In this document: piece after piece, positions 53,045 through 61,964 of the stretch | Layout of the letters: every line of letters starts with the position of its first letter | Numbering within the stretch: position 1 is the first letter of the stretch | From: Microcystis wesenbergii NRERC-220 | Lineage (GTDB): Bacteria > Cyanobacteriota > Cyanobacteriia > Cyanobacteriales > Microcystaceae | NCBI RefSeq assembly: GCF_032027425.1 | Contig: NZ_JAVSJA010000001.1 | Coordinates: forward strand, 682,001-746,000 | DNA length: 64,000 bases | Reading direction: 5' to 3' | Translations under genes and position numbers: made by a program | The notes under the pieces: generated by a model | What the model was told of the DNA's origin: nothing | Seen by the model: only the letters and a program-made list of their open reading frames with translations | The model's database searches: none

Positions 53045-54901
53045 TCAGAGATTAATTTTAGATAGGATCGCTGTTTGCATTTTTTCTAATAAATCTGCCA
53101 GCGTCATCGAACCTAAATCACCCCCTTGTCGAGTGCGAACACTTAGAGTTTTACTGCTAACTTCTCGTTTTCCAATCACAGCTAAGACAGGGATTTTTTC
53201 TAGTTCTCCTGTACGAATTTGTTTACCTAAACGATCACCACTTTTATCGATTTCCACTCGATAACCAGCTTGTTTTAACTGCATTGCTACCTCTAAAGCA
53301 TAATGATGCTGTTCATCACTAACGGGTAATAAACGGACTTGAATAGGTGCTAACCAGAGAGGAAAATCTCCCGCATAATTCTCGATTAAAATACCAAAAA
53401 ATCTTTCCAAAGAGCCAAAAATAGCTCGATGAATCATAATCGGTCTTTCCCGAGTACCATCCCTAGCGACATATTGCATATCAAAGCGTTCTGGCAAGTT
53501 AAAATCGACCTGAATCGTGGAACATTGCCACATTCTACCGATCGCATCTTGAATTTTTATATCAATTTTGGGACCATAAAAAGCCCCACCTCCCTGATCC
53601 TCAATATAATCCCACTTTTTAGCATTTAAGGCCTCAATTAGAGCCGCCGTTGCCAATTCCCAAACACTATCGCTACCCACGGATTTACTGGGGCGAGTCG
53701 ATAAATTTATCTGATAATTAGTAAAGCCAAAATCGGAGAGAATTTTCTCGGTTAAGTTCAAAACTCCTAGAATCTCTGCGGCAATTTGTTCGGGTAAACA
53801 GAAAATATGAGCATCATCTTGGGTAAAACCTCGCACCCGCATTAATCCGTGTAAAACCCCCGAGCGCTCGTAACGATAAACTGTGCCTAATTCTGCCCAT
53901 CTTAGGGGAAATTCTCGATAGGAATGCAGGTCATTTTGATAGGTTAAAACATGAAAAGGACAATTCATCGGCTTAATTTGATAGCTTTGCTGTTCTAACT
54001 CGATCGCCTCAAACATATTGTCGCGATAAAAGTCCCAATGTCCGGAAGTTTTCCACAAATCTAAATTAGCTAGATGGGGAGTATAAAGAAATTGATAACC
54101 GGCTTCTAAATGAGCTTGGCGCCAATAATCTTCGATTAAATAACGCATTGTTGCACCCCGGGGATGCCAAAAAACTAAGCCTCCACCTGCATCTTCTTGG
54201 ATGCTAAATAATTTTAATTGTTGTCCCAATTTGCGATGATCTCGTCGCTGCGCTTCTTCTTTTTGTTGGAGATAATTTTGTAATTCTGCGGGGGTTTGCC
54301 AAGCTGTGCCGTAAATTCGCTGTAATTGCGGCTGTTTTTCATCTCCTTGCCAATAAGCACCCGCTACACTTTCCAAGGCGAAAGCATCGGGGTTAATTTC
54401 CCCCGTCGAGTTGAGATGGGGTCCCGCGCACAGATCCCACCAAAATTCTTCCGGGGGAGAAACAGCACCATCAATTAACGAGGGTTCTCGATCGCTCCGT
54501 CCTGCGTCTGGACTACCGATAAAATAACGGGTAATGGTTTCATCTGGGGGAATTCTCTCTAAAATTAACTTTTTGTAGGGTTGATTAAGGCGCTCGATTT
54601 CTGCGGCAATTTCGCTTCTTTCCAGCACTTCTCGGATAATTGGCAGGTTTTGCCCGATAATTCGCCCCATTTCTGCCGCTATTTTCTCCAAATCTTCGGG
54701 GGTAAAGGGTGTTGGGCGATCGAAATCGTAGTAGAATCCCGTTTCTGTCCAGGGACCAATAGCGACTTTGGTTTCAGGAAAGAGAGTTTGTACAGCCATC
54801 GCTAAGATATGGGCGCAAGTATGGCGTATTTTTACGATTTTTTGCGAATCTTCTTCGATAACGGGGCTTTCTGCTAGGGGGTACTTAATCTGATTGACCA
54901 T
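53045..54901 (-). CDS. thrS: threonyl-tRNA synthetase under a Zur-type operator
   Basis: 618 residues, class II, charging tRNA-Thr. It lacks the N-terminal TGS domain but keeps the editing domain (HTCAHIL with H27/H31, CAGPHL). The catalytic core has IKPMNCPFHVLTY, whose Cys is a zinc ligand, RYERSGVLHGLMRVRGFTQDD, and the C-terminal anticodon domain. ThrRS needs active-site zinc, and in Anabaena a second ThrRS is induced in zinc shortage through Zur. The palindrome at 54914 suggests the same here. I cannot tell whether another thrS exists elsewhere. Confidence 0.93.
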   Translation of the reverse strand: MVNQIKYPLAESPVIEEDSQKIVKIRHTCAHILAMAVQTLFPETKVAIGPWTETGFYYDFDRPTPFTPEDLEKIAAEMGRIIGQNLPIIREVLERSEIAAEIERLNQPYKKLILERIPPDETITRYFIGSPDAGRSDREPSLIDGAVSPPEEFWWDLCAGPHLNSTGEINPDAFALESVAGAYWQGDEKQPQLQRIYGTAWQTPAELQNYLQQKEEAQRRDHRKLGQQLKLFSIQEDAGGGLVFWHPRGATMRYLIEDYWRQAHLEAGYQFLYTPHLANLDLWKTSGHWDFYRDNMFEAIELEQQSYQIKPMNCPFHVLTYQNDLHSYREFPLRWAELGTVYRYERSGVLHGLMRVRGFTQDDAHIFCLPEQIAAEILGVLNLTEKILSDFGFTNYQINLSTRPSKSVGSDSVWELATAALIEALNAKKWDYIEDQGGGAFYGPKIDIKIQDAIGRMWQCSTIQVDFNLPERFDMQYVARDGTRERPIMIHRAIFGSLERFFGILIENYAGDFPLWLAPIQVRLLPVSDEQHHYALEVAMQLKQAGYRVEIDKSGDRLGKQIRTGELEKIPVLAVIGKREVSSKTLSVRTRQGGDLGSMTLADLLEKMQTAILSKINL

Positions 54902-54913
54902 TGCTAGTTAAAG

Positions 54914-54928
54914 TGATAATGATTATCA
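54914..54928. promoter_or_regulatory. Zur/Fur-type operator of thrS
   Basis: TGATAATGATTATCA is a perfect palindrome around a central G, ending 13 bp before the thrS ATG. It is the strongest Fur-family-like site in the window. Confidence 0.78.
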
Positions 54929-55109
54929 TTTTAGCAAAGGAGGGCTGATGTCTGAGAGAAAAATGCGCTCAAATCCTCTAGCGGCAAGCTCAACGATAAT
55001 TAATTTTTGAGAGTTCAAAAATGAGAAAAATAGGCATAAAATCTCTAAATAGAGAATTTAGTTGATTAATGCTCATTCTTGATTCTCCTGACGACCGAAT
55101 ACTGGCTAC

Positions 55110-55664
55110 TTACTCCTCAACCAAGGGAAGATTTTTGAATTTGACAAGAGGTCTATACTTAATAGAGCCGTAGATTAATAACATTGTCGTTAAAGTTATG
55201 GCCATAATTAGGGGGGCAATTTTGGCTAACCAGAAAGCCACGAAGATTATGCCGATTCCGTCAGCGAGTAAGATGGGTAAACGTGGCCCTATGCCATGGT
55301 CAATAATTTTTCCCGTGCTTGGCTGCAGTTGAATTTTGGCTAAACAATGAAACCAAATTTGACTAACTAAAACTATTAAAGCTCCCCATCCTATCCAGAG
55401 GGCAGCCACATAAAAGCCCGCTAATTCTAAAACAATTGTACTAATTGTGACCATAAAAAAGCGATCGAGGCGAGGATCGCTGGTTTTTTGCTGAAATTGG
55501 GCAATTTCTCCCAAGTCCACCGCTGCCATGCGTGCCTGTTCCATGCACATCCCCAGGGTACCTAGGGCAAGAATAGCAGCGGATAGGTTTTCCGGTGAGA
55601 AGATTTGGGAGATTATGCCTAAACTAGCCGGAAAAAACAGTAAAAAAAGGATCGTTCGTCTCAT
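55110..55664 (-). CDS. conserved cyanobacterial membrane protein
   Basis: 184 residues with about five hydrophobic spans (ILFLLFFPASLGIISQIF, ISTIVLELAGFYVAALWIGW, and others). No transporter or enzyme motif is recognised. It is divergent from rnc, with 58 bp between the starts. Function unknown. Confidence 0.62.
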   Translation of the reverse strand: MRRTILFLLFFPASLGIISQIFSPENLSAAILALGTLGMCMEQARMAAVDLGEIAQFQQKTSDPRLDRFFMVTISTIVLELAGFYVAALWIGWGALIVLVSQIWFHCLAKIQLQPSTGKIIDHGIGPRLPILLADGIGIIFVAFWLAKIAPLIMAITLTTMLLIYGSIKYRPLVKFKNLPLVEE

Positions 55665-55722
55665 CTATTCGGGGTGGGGTCAGATTAAGATAAGAAATGC
55701 TCTTGACTTGATCATTTCTGTA

Positions 55723-56400
55723 ATGTCTTGTTTGCCTCCTTTTCAAAATGCTCTCCTTCTCACCCAAGCTTTAACCCATCGTTCCTATGTTAACGAACAG
55801 TCCGAATTGACGGAAAATAACGAGCGCCTAGAATTTTTGGGCGATGCGATTTTGGCTTTTTTGGTGGGCGAACTTTTGTATCAGAAATATCCCGCCATGA
55901 ACGAGGCCGAATTAACCCGTTTGCGGTCAAATTTGGTCAAAGAAGAACAATTAGCGCAATTGGGCCTTGAAATCGGCCTGGGGGAGTTAATGCGTTTAGG
56001 CAAGGGGGCAATTAAAGATCGGGGGCGATCAAATCCTACCCTATTAGCGGACACTTTTGAAGCGATAATTGGGGCTTATTATCTAGATTCGGGGTTAAAT
56101 GCGGTTAAAAACTATCTGCATCAACTTTTTATCCCTGTAGCCTCTCATTTAGTCTCTCAACAATCGGAATCGCCATCTTTTATCGATGCCAAAAATCTCT
56201 TTCAACAGTGGGCGCTGGCCAATTTTGCCTCTAATCCAGAATATGCGATCATTGATGTGACAGGACCCCCCCACGCTAGGGAATTTACTGCCGAAGTGCG
56301 GGTTAATAATCTTCTCTACGGTACAGGTAAAGGTAAACGGAAACAGGATGCCACCAAAGCGGCTGCCGAAGATGCCTTAAAGCGCTGTCAATTGCAATAG
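55723..56400 (+). CDS. rnc: ribonuclease III
   Basis: 225 residues from ATG 55723; the open frame extends upstream but overlaps the divergent gene without homology. The RNase III signature NERLEFLGDAIL and the second acidic set TLLADTFEAIIGAYYLD are intact, followed by a double-stranded RNA-binding domain (DAKNLFQQWALANF to GKRKQDATKAAAEDAL). It processes rRNA and other duplex RNAs in the cytosol. Cyanobacteria may carry several rnc-type genes. Confidence 0.95.
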   Translation: MSCLPPFQNALLLTQALTHRSYVNEQSELTENNERLEFLGDAILAFLVGELLYQKYPAMNEAELTRLRSNLVKEEQLAQLGLEIGLGELMRLGKGAIKDRGRSNPTLLADTFEAIIGAYYLDSGLNAVKNYLHQLFIPVASHLVSQQSESPSFIDAKNLFQQWALANFASNPEYAIIDVTGPPHAREFTAEVRVNNLLYGTGKGKRKQDATKAAAEDALKRCQLQ

Positions 56401-56419
56401 TAAATAGGGCCAACCCTAC

Positions 56420-57199
56420 TTATCTTAGGGGCCACCAATTAACTTTATCCCTGGTGGCACTGTACACTTCTTTTAAACCCTCGGCATCTAGTACCCGAAT
56501 TAAATCCCCCGTCGATTCTGAGGCAATTAATCCCACGGTTTGCAATCCTTTTAATACCTGTTCGACGGTGCGTTGATTGAGTTGACAAGCGCGAGCAATC
56601 ACATCGACGGATAGATCAAAAGTATAGATATTTTCAGCACTCGGTTGACTGCCTAATTCTCTTTCTTGATAGATTAAAGCTCTCAGTAAAGCCGCCACAG
56701 CTTGGGGTGGATAGCTACTGCAATTAAGCAAATGATACTCGAATTTTTGCTGTAATTCAAATAAAAAACAGTACCGTTGACGAAAACTTTCGTTATCGTT
56801 GTAAATCTTTTCTAGTGCCGATAAGGGAATTTTCAGGACGTGGGTAGTTTTATAGGATTCCACCAAACAGGGAAAGGCGCGACTGGCTAAACCATAACTA
56901 AAGGGTAAACTCCTCATACCAAAACAGCCGCCGGGGTAGGTAATGGCAATAATCCGGTCGAGGGGAGTGCTGCGGACGACGATTACACCCTCATCTAAAA
57001 TCACATACAAAACATCTAGAAATTCATCGGGGAGAAAAGCCGTATAGACGGGACGATTGGAAAATAGCGTCTCTAGCTTGAGATTGTCGGCATCGAGATA
57101 CTGACTTAACCAAGCTTCCTCTAGTCCGCGAAAGAGAAAACTCTGGTTAATCAGTTGTTGTAGGAGGGTTGTTTTTTTGGCTTTGACGCTCTTGCCCAT
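56420..57199 (-). CDS. cysR: CRP/FNR-family regulator, probable CysR
   Basis: 259 residues. An N-terminal cyclic-nucleotide-binding-like fold (YVILDEGVIVVRSTPLDRII, GGCFGMRSLPF) precedes a C-terminal winged helix (VDVIARACQLNQRTVEQVLK). The residues that bind cAMP phosphate are not obvious. It is divergent from sbpA with 170 bp between, the arrangement of CysR beside cyanobacterial sulfate permease genes. A role in sulfur-starvation control of that operon is inferred from position. Confidence 0.75.
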   Translation of the reverse strand: MGKSVKAKKTTLLQQLINQSFLFRGLEEAWLSQYLDADNLKLETLFSNRPVYTAFLPDEFLDVLYVILDEGVIVVRSTPLDRIIAITYPGGCFGMRSLPFSYGLASRAFPCLVESYKTTHVLKIPLSALEKIYNDNESFRQRYCFLFELQQKFEYHLLNCSSYPPQAVAALLRALIYQERELGSQPSAENIYTFDLSVDVIARACQLNQRTVEQVLKGLQTVGLIASESTGDLIRVLDAEGLKEVYSATRDKVNWWPLR

Positions 57200-57369
57200 A
57201 GTCTCAAACCTAGATGTAGCACTGATTTTATCTTCTCACAGTTTCCCTTGTTATCGCCTTATTCCCAATTTGTTTTATAAATGTATTGAAATTTTTTTTT
57301 CTGTGCTGTAGGATTAAAAGACGCCTGAAAACAGATACAACCTCAGAGTAAAGCTTAGGAGCGCCGTCG

Positions 57370-58413
57370 ATGCAGTCATCCCAGTCTTGTTTGTCCCTAC
57401 TCATGGCAACTGTCCTGACGGGGGGAATGCTGGTATCTTGCACCCCATCCCCCACCAATAGCGACAATGACAGCCAAAAACCCCTGACTGTGACGCTTGT
57501 TTCCTATGCTGTCACCCAAAGTGCCTACGAAAAAATCATTCCCAAATTTGTCGAGGAATGGCAACAAAAAACGGGGCAAAAGGTAACTTTTGAACAGAGT
57601 TATGGTGGTTCCGGTTCCCAAACTCGTGCCGTTATCGATGGTTTAGAAGCGGATGTGGTAGCGTTGGCTTTAGCTTTGGATACCAAGAAAATTGAGCAAG
57701 CGGGATTAATTCAACCCGGTTGGGAAAAAGAAGCTCCGAATGACTCTATTGTTCATAAATCTGTAGTGGCTTTTGTTCCTCGTGATGCCAATATTAAAAT
57801 TAATAAATGGTCAGATTTAGCCAAGGATAATATTAAAGTTATTACCGCTAATCCCAAGACTTCTGGCGGAGCGCGCTGGAATTTTCTCGCTCTTTGGGGT
57901 TCGGTGACGCAAGCGGGAGGCAGTGAACAAGCGGCGCAAACTTTTGTCGAAAAAGTGTTTAAAAACGCGCCAGTTTTACCTAGAGATGCTCGCGAATCTA
58001 GTGATGTATTTTTTAAACAAGGCCAGGGAAATGTGCTGATTAATTACGAAAATGAGATGATTCTCGCTAACCAAAAAGGCGAGAAGTTGGCCTACACTGT
58101 TCCCACCGATTACAATATTTCTATTGATAATCCCGTGGCGGTTGTTGATGCCAATGTGGATAAAAAAAGTACGAGAAAAGTGGCCGAGGCTTTTGTGCAG
58201 TTTTTATTTACCCCAGAGGCACAAAGAGAATTTGCTAAGGTGGGTTTTCGTCCCGTTGAACCGACGATAGTTAAAGAGTTTGAGAGTAAATTTCCTCAGA
58301 TAAAAAATCTCTTTACCGTGCAGGATTTAGGCGGTTGGGATCAGGTACAAAAACAATTCTTTGATGGTGGAGCCGTCTTCGATAAAATTCTGACTAAAGC
58401 TGGTAAATCCTAA
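57370..58413 (+). CDS. sbpA: sulfate-binding lipoprotein
   Basis: 347 residues. A lipoprotein signal ends LTGGMLVSC (C24). VTLVSYAVTQSAYEKIIPKF, EQSYGGSGSQTRAVIDGLEA and the KTSGGARWNFLALWG loop are typical of SbpA/CysP. It captures sulfate in the periplasm and passes it to CysTWA. First gene of the operon; the ATG lies 170 bp from cysR, leaving room for a regulated promoter. Confidence 0.95.
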   Translation: MQSSQSCLSLLMATVLTGGMLVSCTPSPTNSDNDSQKPLTVTLVSYAVTQSAYEKIIPKFVEEWQQKTGQKVTFEQSYGGSGSQTRAVIDGLEADVVALALALDTKKIEQAGLIQPGWEKEAPNDSIVHKSVVAFVPRDANIKINKWSDLAKDNIKVITANPKTSGGARWNFLALWGSVTQAGGSEQAAQTFVEKVFKNAPVLPRDARESSDVFFKQGQGNVLINYENEMILANQKGEKLAYTVPTDYNISIDNPVAVVDANVDKKSTRKVAEAFVQFLFTPEAQREFAKVGFRPVEPTIVKEFESKFPQIKNLFTVQDLGGWDQVQKQFFDGGAVFDKILTKAGKS

Positions 58414-58424
58414 GGAGAAAAACC

Positions 58425-58766
58425 ATGGATAATCAACCTCAATGGCAAACTATTAATCATCCCCAAAGTGACTTACATCTCGATCAATCAGGACTCGATC
58501 GCCCCACTTCCCGAAGAATAAAAATTCGGGTTCCTAAACAATATATTAACGAGCCAATTATAGCACGTTTGGGGTCTTTTTCCGGTCTAAAAGTGAATAT
58601 ATTTTCCGCTTTGTTAGCGGCAAATAATAATCAAGATGGCTGGTTCGATCTACAACTACAAGGCAACTCCCAAGGGATAGAAAATGCCCTTTCCTATCTG
58701 GCAGATTTAGATGTAGAAGTTTGGTATGATTCAGCACAAGTTCTTGAAGAAGCCGACAATTGGTAA
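58425..58766 (+). CDS. NIL-domain protein in the sulfate operon
   Basis: 113 residues. RRIKIRVPKQYINEPIIARL to WFDLQLQGNSQGIENALSYL matches the NIL domain, a small ACT-like module also found at the end of methionine ABC ATPases, where it binds the transported amino acid. As a free protein between sbpA and cysT it may sense sulfur status and adjust the transporter. This recurs in cyanobacteria. AAGGAG precedes the ATG. Confidence 0.82.
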   Translation: MDNQPQWQTINHPQSDLHLDQSGLDRPTSRRIKIRVPKQYINEPIIARLGSFSGLKVNIFSALLAANNNQDGWFDLQLQGNSQGIENALSYLADLDVEVWYDSAQVLEEADNW

Positions 58767-58785
58767 TCTCTAGCAATAATAAACA

Positions 58786-59628
58786 ATGGCTAACCCACAA
58801 TTATCTTTATCTCCCAGTCAACCCCTGAAAAAAGTTTCTATTCCTTGGGTAATTACCATTAGTTATCTAGTGGTTTTGTTGGTTTTACCGGCGGCGGCAC
58901 TATTTGCTAAATCCCTAACTCTTGGTTTTGCCGAATTTTGGCGCATTGCCACTTTACCGATTTCTTTATCCGCTTACCAAGTCACTTTTTTTACTTCCTT
59001 AATCGCCGGATTAATTGACGGAGTTTTTGGCACTATTATCGCTTGGGTATTAGTGCGTTATCGATTCCCGGGTAAAAAAATTGTCGATGCTTGTGTAGAT
59101 TTGCCCTTTGCTTTACCCACTTCTGTTGCCGGTTTAGTCCTAGCCACAGTTTACAGTGATAACGGTTGGCTCGGTCAATTTTTTGCCCCCTTTGGCATTA
59201 AGATATCCTTTACCATTTTAGGGGTTTTTGTGGCGATGTTATTTATCGCTTTACCCTTCATTGTCCGCACCTTACAGCCGGTTTTACAGGAAATGGAAAA
59301 AGAGGTAGAAGAAGCGGCTTTATCCCTCGGCGCTTCCTCTTGGCAAATCTTTTGGCGAGTTATTTTTCCCACAATACTACCCGCTATTTTAACAGGAGTT
59401 GCCCTCGGTTTTGCCAGAGCGATCGGTGAATATGGTTCCGTAGTTATTATCTCCTCTAATATCCCCTTTAAGGATTTAATTGCCCCAGTTTTAATCTTCC
59501 AAAGACTAGAGGAATATGATTACACAGGGGCGACAGTAATCGGCATGGTTTTATTACTGGTTTCTTTGTTGATGTTAGTAGTAATTAATTTCCTGCAACA
59601 ATGGGGGCAAAAATACAAAGTTAAGTAA
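58786..59628 (+). CDS. cysT: sulfate ABC permease CysT
   Basis: 280 residues with six membrane helices. The permease core has VRYRFPGKKIVDACVDLPFA and the EAA loop EEAALSLGASSWQIFWRVIF, which contacts CysA. Start ATG 58786 is 20 bp after the NIL gene. It pairs with CysW to form the sulfate/thiosulfate channel. Confidence 0.95.
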   Translation: MANPQLSLSPSQPLKKVSIPWVITISYLVVLLVLPAAALFAKSLTLGFAEFWRIATLPISLSAYQVTFFTSLIAGLIDGVFGTIIAWVLVRYRFPGKKIVDACVDLPFALPTSVAGLVLATVYSDNGWLGQFFAPFGIKISFTILGVFVAMLFIALPFIVRTLQPVLQEMEKEVEEAALSLGASSWQIFWRVIFPTILPAILTGVALGFARAIGEYGSVVIISSNIPFKDLIAPVLIFQRLEEYDYTGATVIGMVLLLVSLLMLVVINFLQQWGQKYKVK

Positions 59629-59669
59629 AGAGTAAAAAATATTAGAATCTAATTGAGTACAGAGCAAAA

Positions 59670-60512
59670 ATGCAGAATCCAAAAGCCTTAACTAAACCGA
59701 AAGAATGGGATTACAAACCCCTACTAATTATTATCGCCCTTGTCTATCTTGCCTTCTTGCTTTTTATTCCGGCAGCGGCAGTATTTTACTATGCTTTTCG
59801 CAATGGATTCCAAGCTTTTTTAGAAGCGGCAGGAACTTCTGACTTTATCGAAGCCGTGAAATTAACAGTAATTATTGCCCTAATTACTGTACCTTTAAAC
59901 ACAATTTTTGGACTTTGTGCAGCCTGGGTAATTGCTCGCAATCAATTTCGTGGCAAAACTTTATTAATTAGTTTAATTGACTTGCCTTTTGCCGTTTCTC
60001 CCGTGGTAGCGGGTTTAATGATTGTACTGCTCTATGGGCGCAATGGTTGGTTAGGTCCTTTCTTAGAATTTTTCGATATAAAAATACTTTTTGCTTTACC
60101 CGGAATGGTATTAGCAACTATATTTGTTACTATGCCTTTTGTCGCTAGAGAAGTTATCCCAGTCTTAGAAGAAATTGGTTTGGAACAAGAGGAAGCAGGG
60201 CGCACTTTAGGGGCAAGTGATTGGCAGATTTTCTGGCGCATAACTTTACCCAATATTCGTTGGGGATTGATGTACGGAGTGCTGTTAACTAATGCCCGGG
60301 CGATGGGAGAATTTGGGGCGGTTTCTGTGGTTTCTGGCAGTATTTTAGGGAGAACTGCCACCCTGCCAATTTTCGTAGAACAGGCCTATAAAAATTATCT
60401 CACTCCTGCCGCTTTTAGTGCGGCGGCTATTCTCGCCTTACTAGCGGGAGTTACTTTAATTATCAAAGAAATTCTCGAACGTAAAACCGCCCACAAAATT
60501 CATACTACATAA
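59670..60512 (+). CDS. cysW: sulfate ABC permease CysW
   Basis: 280 residues, six helices. IDLPFAVSPVVAGLMIVLLY, EEAGRTLGASDWQIFWRITL (EAA loop) and GEFGAVSVVSGSILGRTATL are CysW hallmarks. It follows cysT by 41 bp and precedes cysA by 19 bp, all in one transcript. Partner of CysT. Confidence 0.96.
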   Translation: MQNPKALTKPKEWDYKPLLIIIALVYLAFLLFIPAAAVFYYAFRNGFQAFLEAAGTSDFIEAVKLTVIIALITVPLNTIFGLCAAWVIARNQFRGKTLLISLIDLPFAVSPVVAGLMIVLLYGRNGWLGPFLEFFDIKILFALPGMVLATIFVTMPFVAREVIPVLEEIGLEQEEAGRTLGASDWQIFWRITLPNIRWGLMYGVLLTNARAMGEFGAVSVVSGSILGRTATLPIFVEQAYKNYLTPAAFSAAAILALLAGVTLIIKEILERKTAHKIHTT

Positions 60513-60531
60513 CTACAATTAACCTAAAAAT

Positions 60532-61572
60532 ATGAGTATTACCATCCACCAAGTTTCCAAACGTTTCGGCAATTTTCAAGCCTTAGATAATATCAATTTA
60601 ACCATTCCTGAAGGCAAATTAGTCGCCCTCCTCGGACCATCGGGATCGGGAAAATCAACCTTATTACGTTCAATTGCGGGATTAGAAAGTCCCGACAATG
60701 GCGCGATTATTATTAACGGACAAGATACTACCCATGTGGATCCTAGACGGAGAAATATCGGCTTTGTTTTTCAACATTATGCCCTATTTAAACATTTAAC
60801 TGTTCGTCAAAATATTGCTTTTGGTCTAGAAATTCGCCAGCAAAAATCGCCAGTAATTAAGAAAAGAGTTGAGGAATTATTAGAATTAATTCAATTACAA
60901 GGATTAGGCGATCGCTATCCCGCCCAATTATCAGGAGGACAACGGCAAAGAGTAGCTTTAGCCCGCGCTTTAGCCATTCAACCGAATGTATTATTATTAG
61001 ATGAACCCTTTGGGGCTTTAGATGCAAAAGTTAGAAAAGAATTAAGGGTATGGCTGAGAAATTTACACGAAGAAGTTCACGTTACCAGTGTTTTTGTTAC
61101 CCACGATCAAGAGGAAGCAATGGAAGTAGCCGATACGATTGTCGTGATGAATCATGGTAAAATTGAACAGGTGGGTTCTCCCGCCGAAATTTACGATCAT
61201 CCAGCCACACCTTTTGTGATGCAATTTATTGGGGAAGTGAATATCTTACCTAATCTAGCGGGATTAGGAAATGGGCATCATCAGGGTCATAATTCTACCG
61301 TTTTTATCCGTCCCCACGACCTCGAAATTATGCCCAGTCAAGATGGATTGAATAGTTGGGCAGTGGTAAAAAGAGTTATTCATTTAGGCTGGGAAATACA
61401 AGTAGAATTAATGTTAGCCGATGGGGAAATGGTGGTGGCTTATCTCAATCGTGAGGAGTACAAGCAATTACAGTTACAACCAGAACAAACGGTAAATTTA
61501 AAACCAAGAAAAGCGACCTTACTCACTGATTTTGACAATAAAAGTGAGAAATTTATCGATTATTCAATTTAA
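60532..61572 (+). CDS. cysA: sulfate ABC ATPase CysA
   Basis: 346 residues. Walker [10 protein letters not shown] (35-43), signature [16 protein letters not shown], Walker [12 protein letters not shown] and the H-loop [13 protein letters not shown]. The C-terminal extension (from about 240, [10 protein letters not shown] to [12 protein letters not shown]) is the TOBE-like domain of CysA/PotA types. It powers sulfate import. Last gene of the operon. Confidence 0.97.
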   Translation: MSITIHQVSKRFGNFQALDNINLTIPEGKLVALLGPSGSGKSTLLRSIAGLESPDNGAIIINGQDTTHVDPRRRNIGFVFQHYALFKHLTVRQNIAFGLEIRQQKSPVIKKRVEELLELIQLQGLGDRYPAQLSGGQRQRVALARALAIQPNVLLLDEPFGALDAKVRKELRVWLRNLHEEVHVTSVFVTHDQEEAMEVADTIVVMNHGKIEQVGSPAEIYDHPATPFVMQFIGEVNILPNLAGLGNGHHQGHNSTVFIRPHDLEIMPSQDGLNSWAVVKRVIHLGWEIQVELMLADGEMVVAYLNREEYKQLQLQPEQTVNLKPRKATLLTDFDNKSEKFIDYSI

Positions 61573-61653
61573 AAACTTTAGGTTTATTACAGCATTTCTC
61601 ATAAAGATGAAGTATAATTTATGCGGGGGTTAGGCGGCTGTTGGTGTATTTTA

Positions 61654-61711
61654 ACTTAGTGTCAGCATTCATCCCATCGCTAAAAGCTAGGGACTTCTGC
61701 TGACACTAAGT
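61654..61711. repeat. 14-bp inverted repeat (ACTTAGTGTCAGCA)
   Basis: ACTTAGTGTCAGCA is perfectly inverted at 61698-61711 around 30 bp. It overlaps the 3' end of the DUF2442 remnant, so it may be a small element that landed there, or serve as a shared stop for converging transcripts. Confidence 0.6.
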
Positions 61712-61931
61712 CAAAAGGTTTGCTATCTGTGCTTAAATCTACATCTAAATCTGGCCAATAAAAATGATTAGGAAAAGGCTCTTGTATATTTAAAATTTGT
61801 CTAATAGGGACATCTTGAAACCAAGGAAAATCTTGATAAGAAAGAAACATTTCTTCATTGTTTGCAAGAATCCATATTCCAGGGGAAGAAATATGAGTTA
61901 CTTCAGCTTGAGAAGTATTTTGTCCAAGGGT
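61680..61931 (-). pseudogene. DUF2442 domain remnant
   Basis: A frame of about 83 codons reads EVTHISSPGIWILANNEEMF, FPWFQDVPIRQILNI and YWPDLDVDLSTDS, the DUF2442 pattern, usually a small protein of toxin-antitoxin-like pairs. A TAA precedes it in frame and no usable start is present, so it appears 5' truncated. The last residues overlap an inverted repeat. Confidence 0.62.
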
Positions 61932-61964
61932 TTATAAGTTCATTTGTATTTAAATTTTTACAGT

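Noticed and set aside
54929-55109. A gene between thrS and the membrane protein.
   Set aside because: No frame with a start, ribosome site and recognisable composition; it holds the thrS promoter and spacer.
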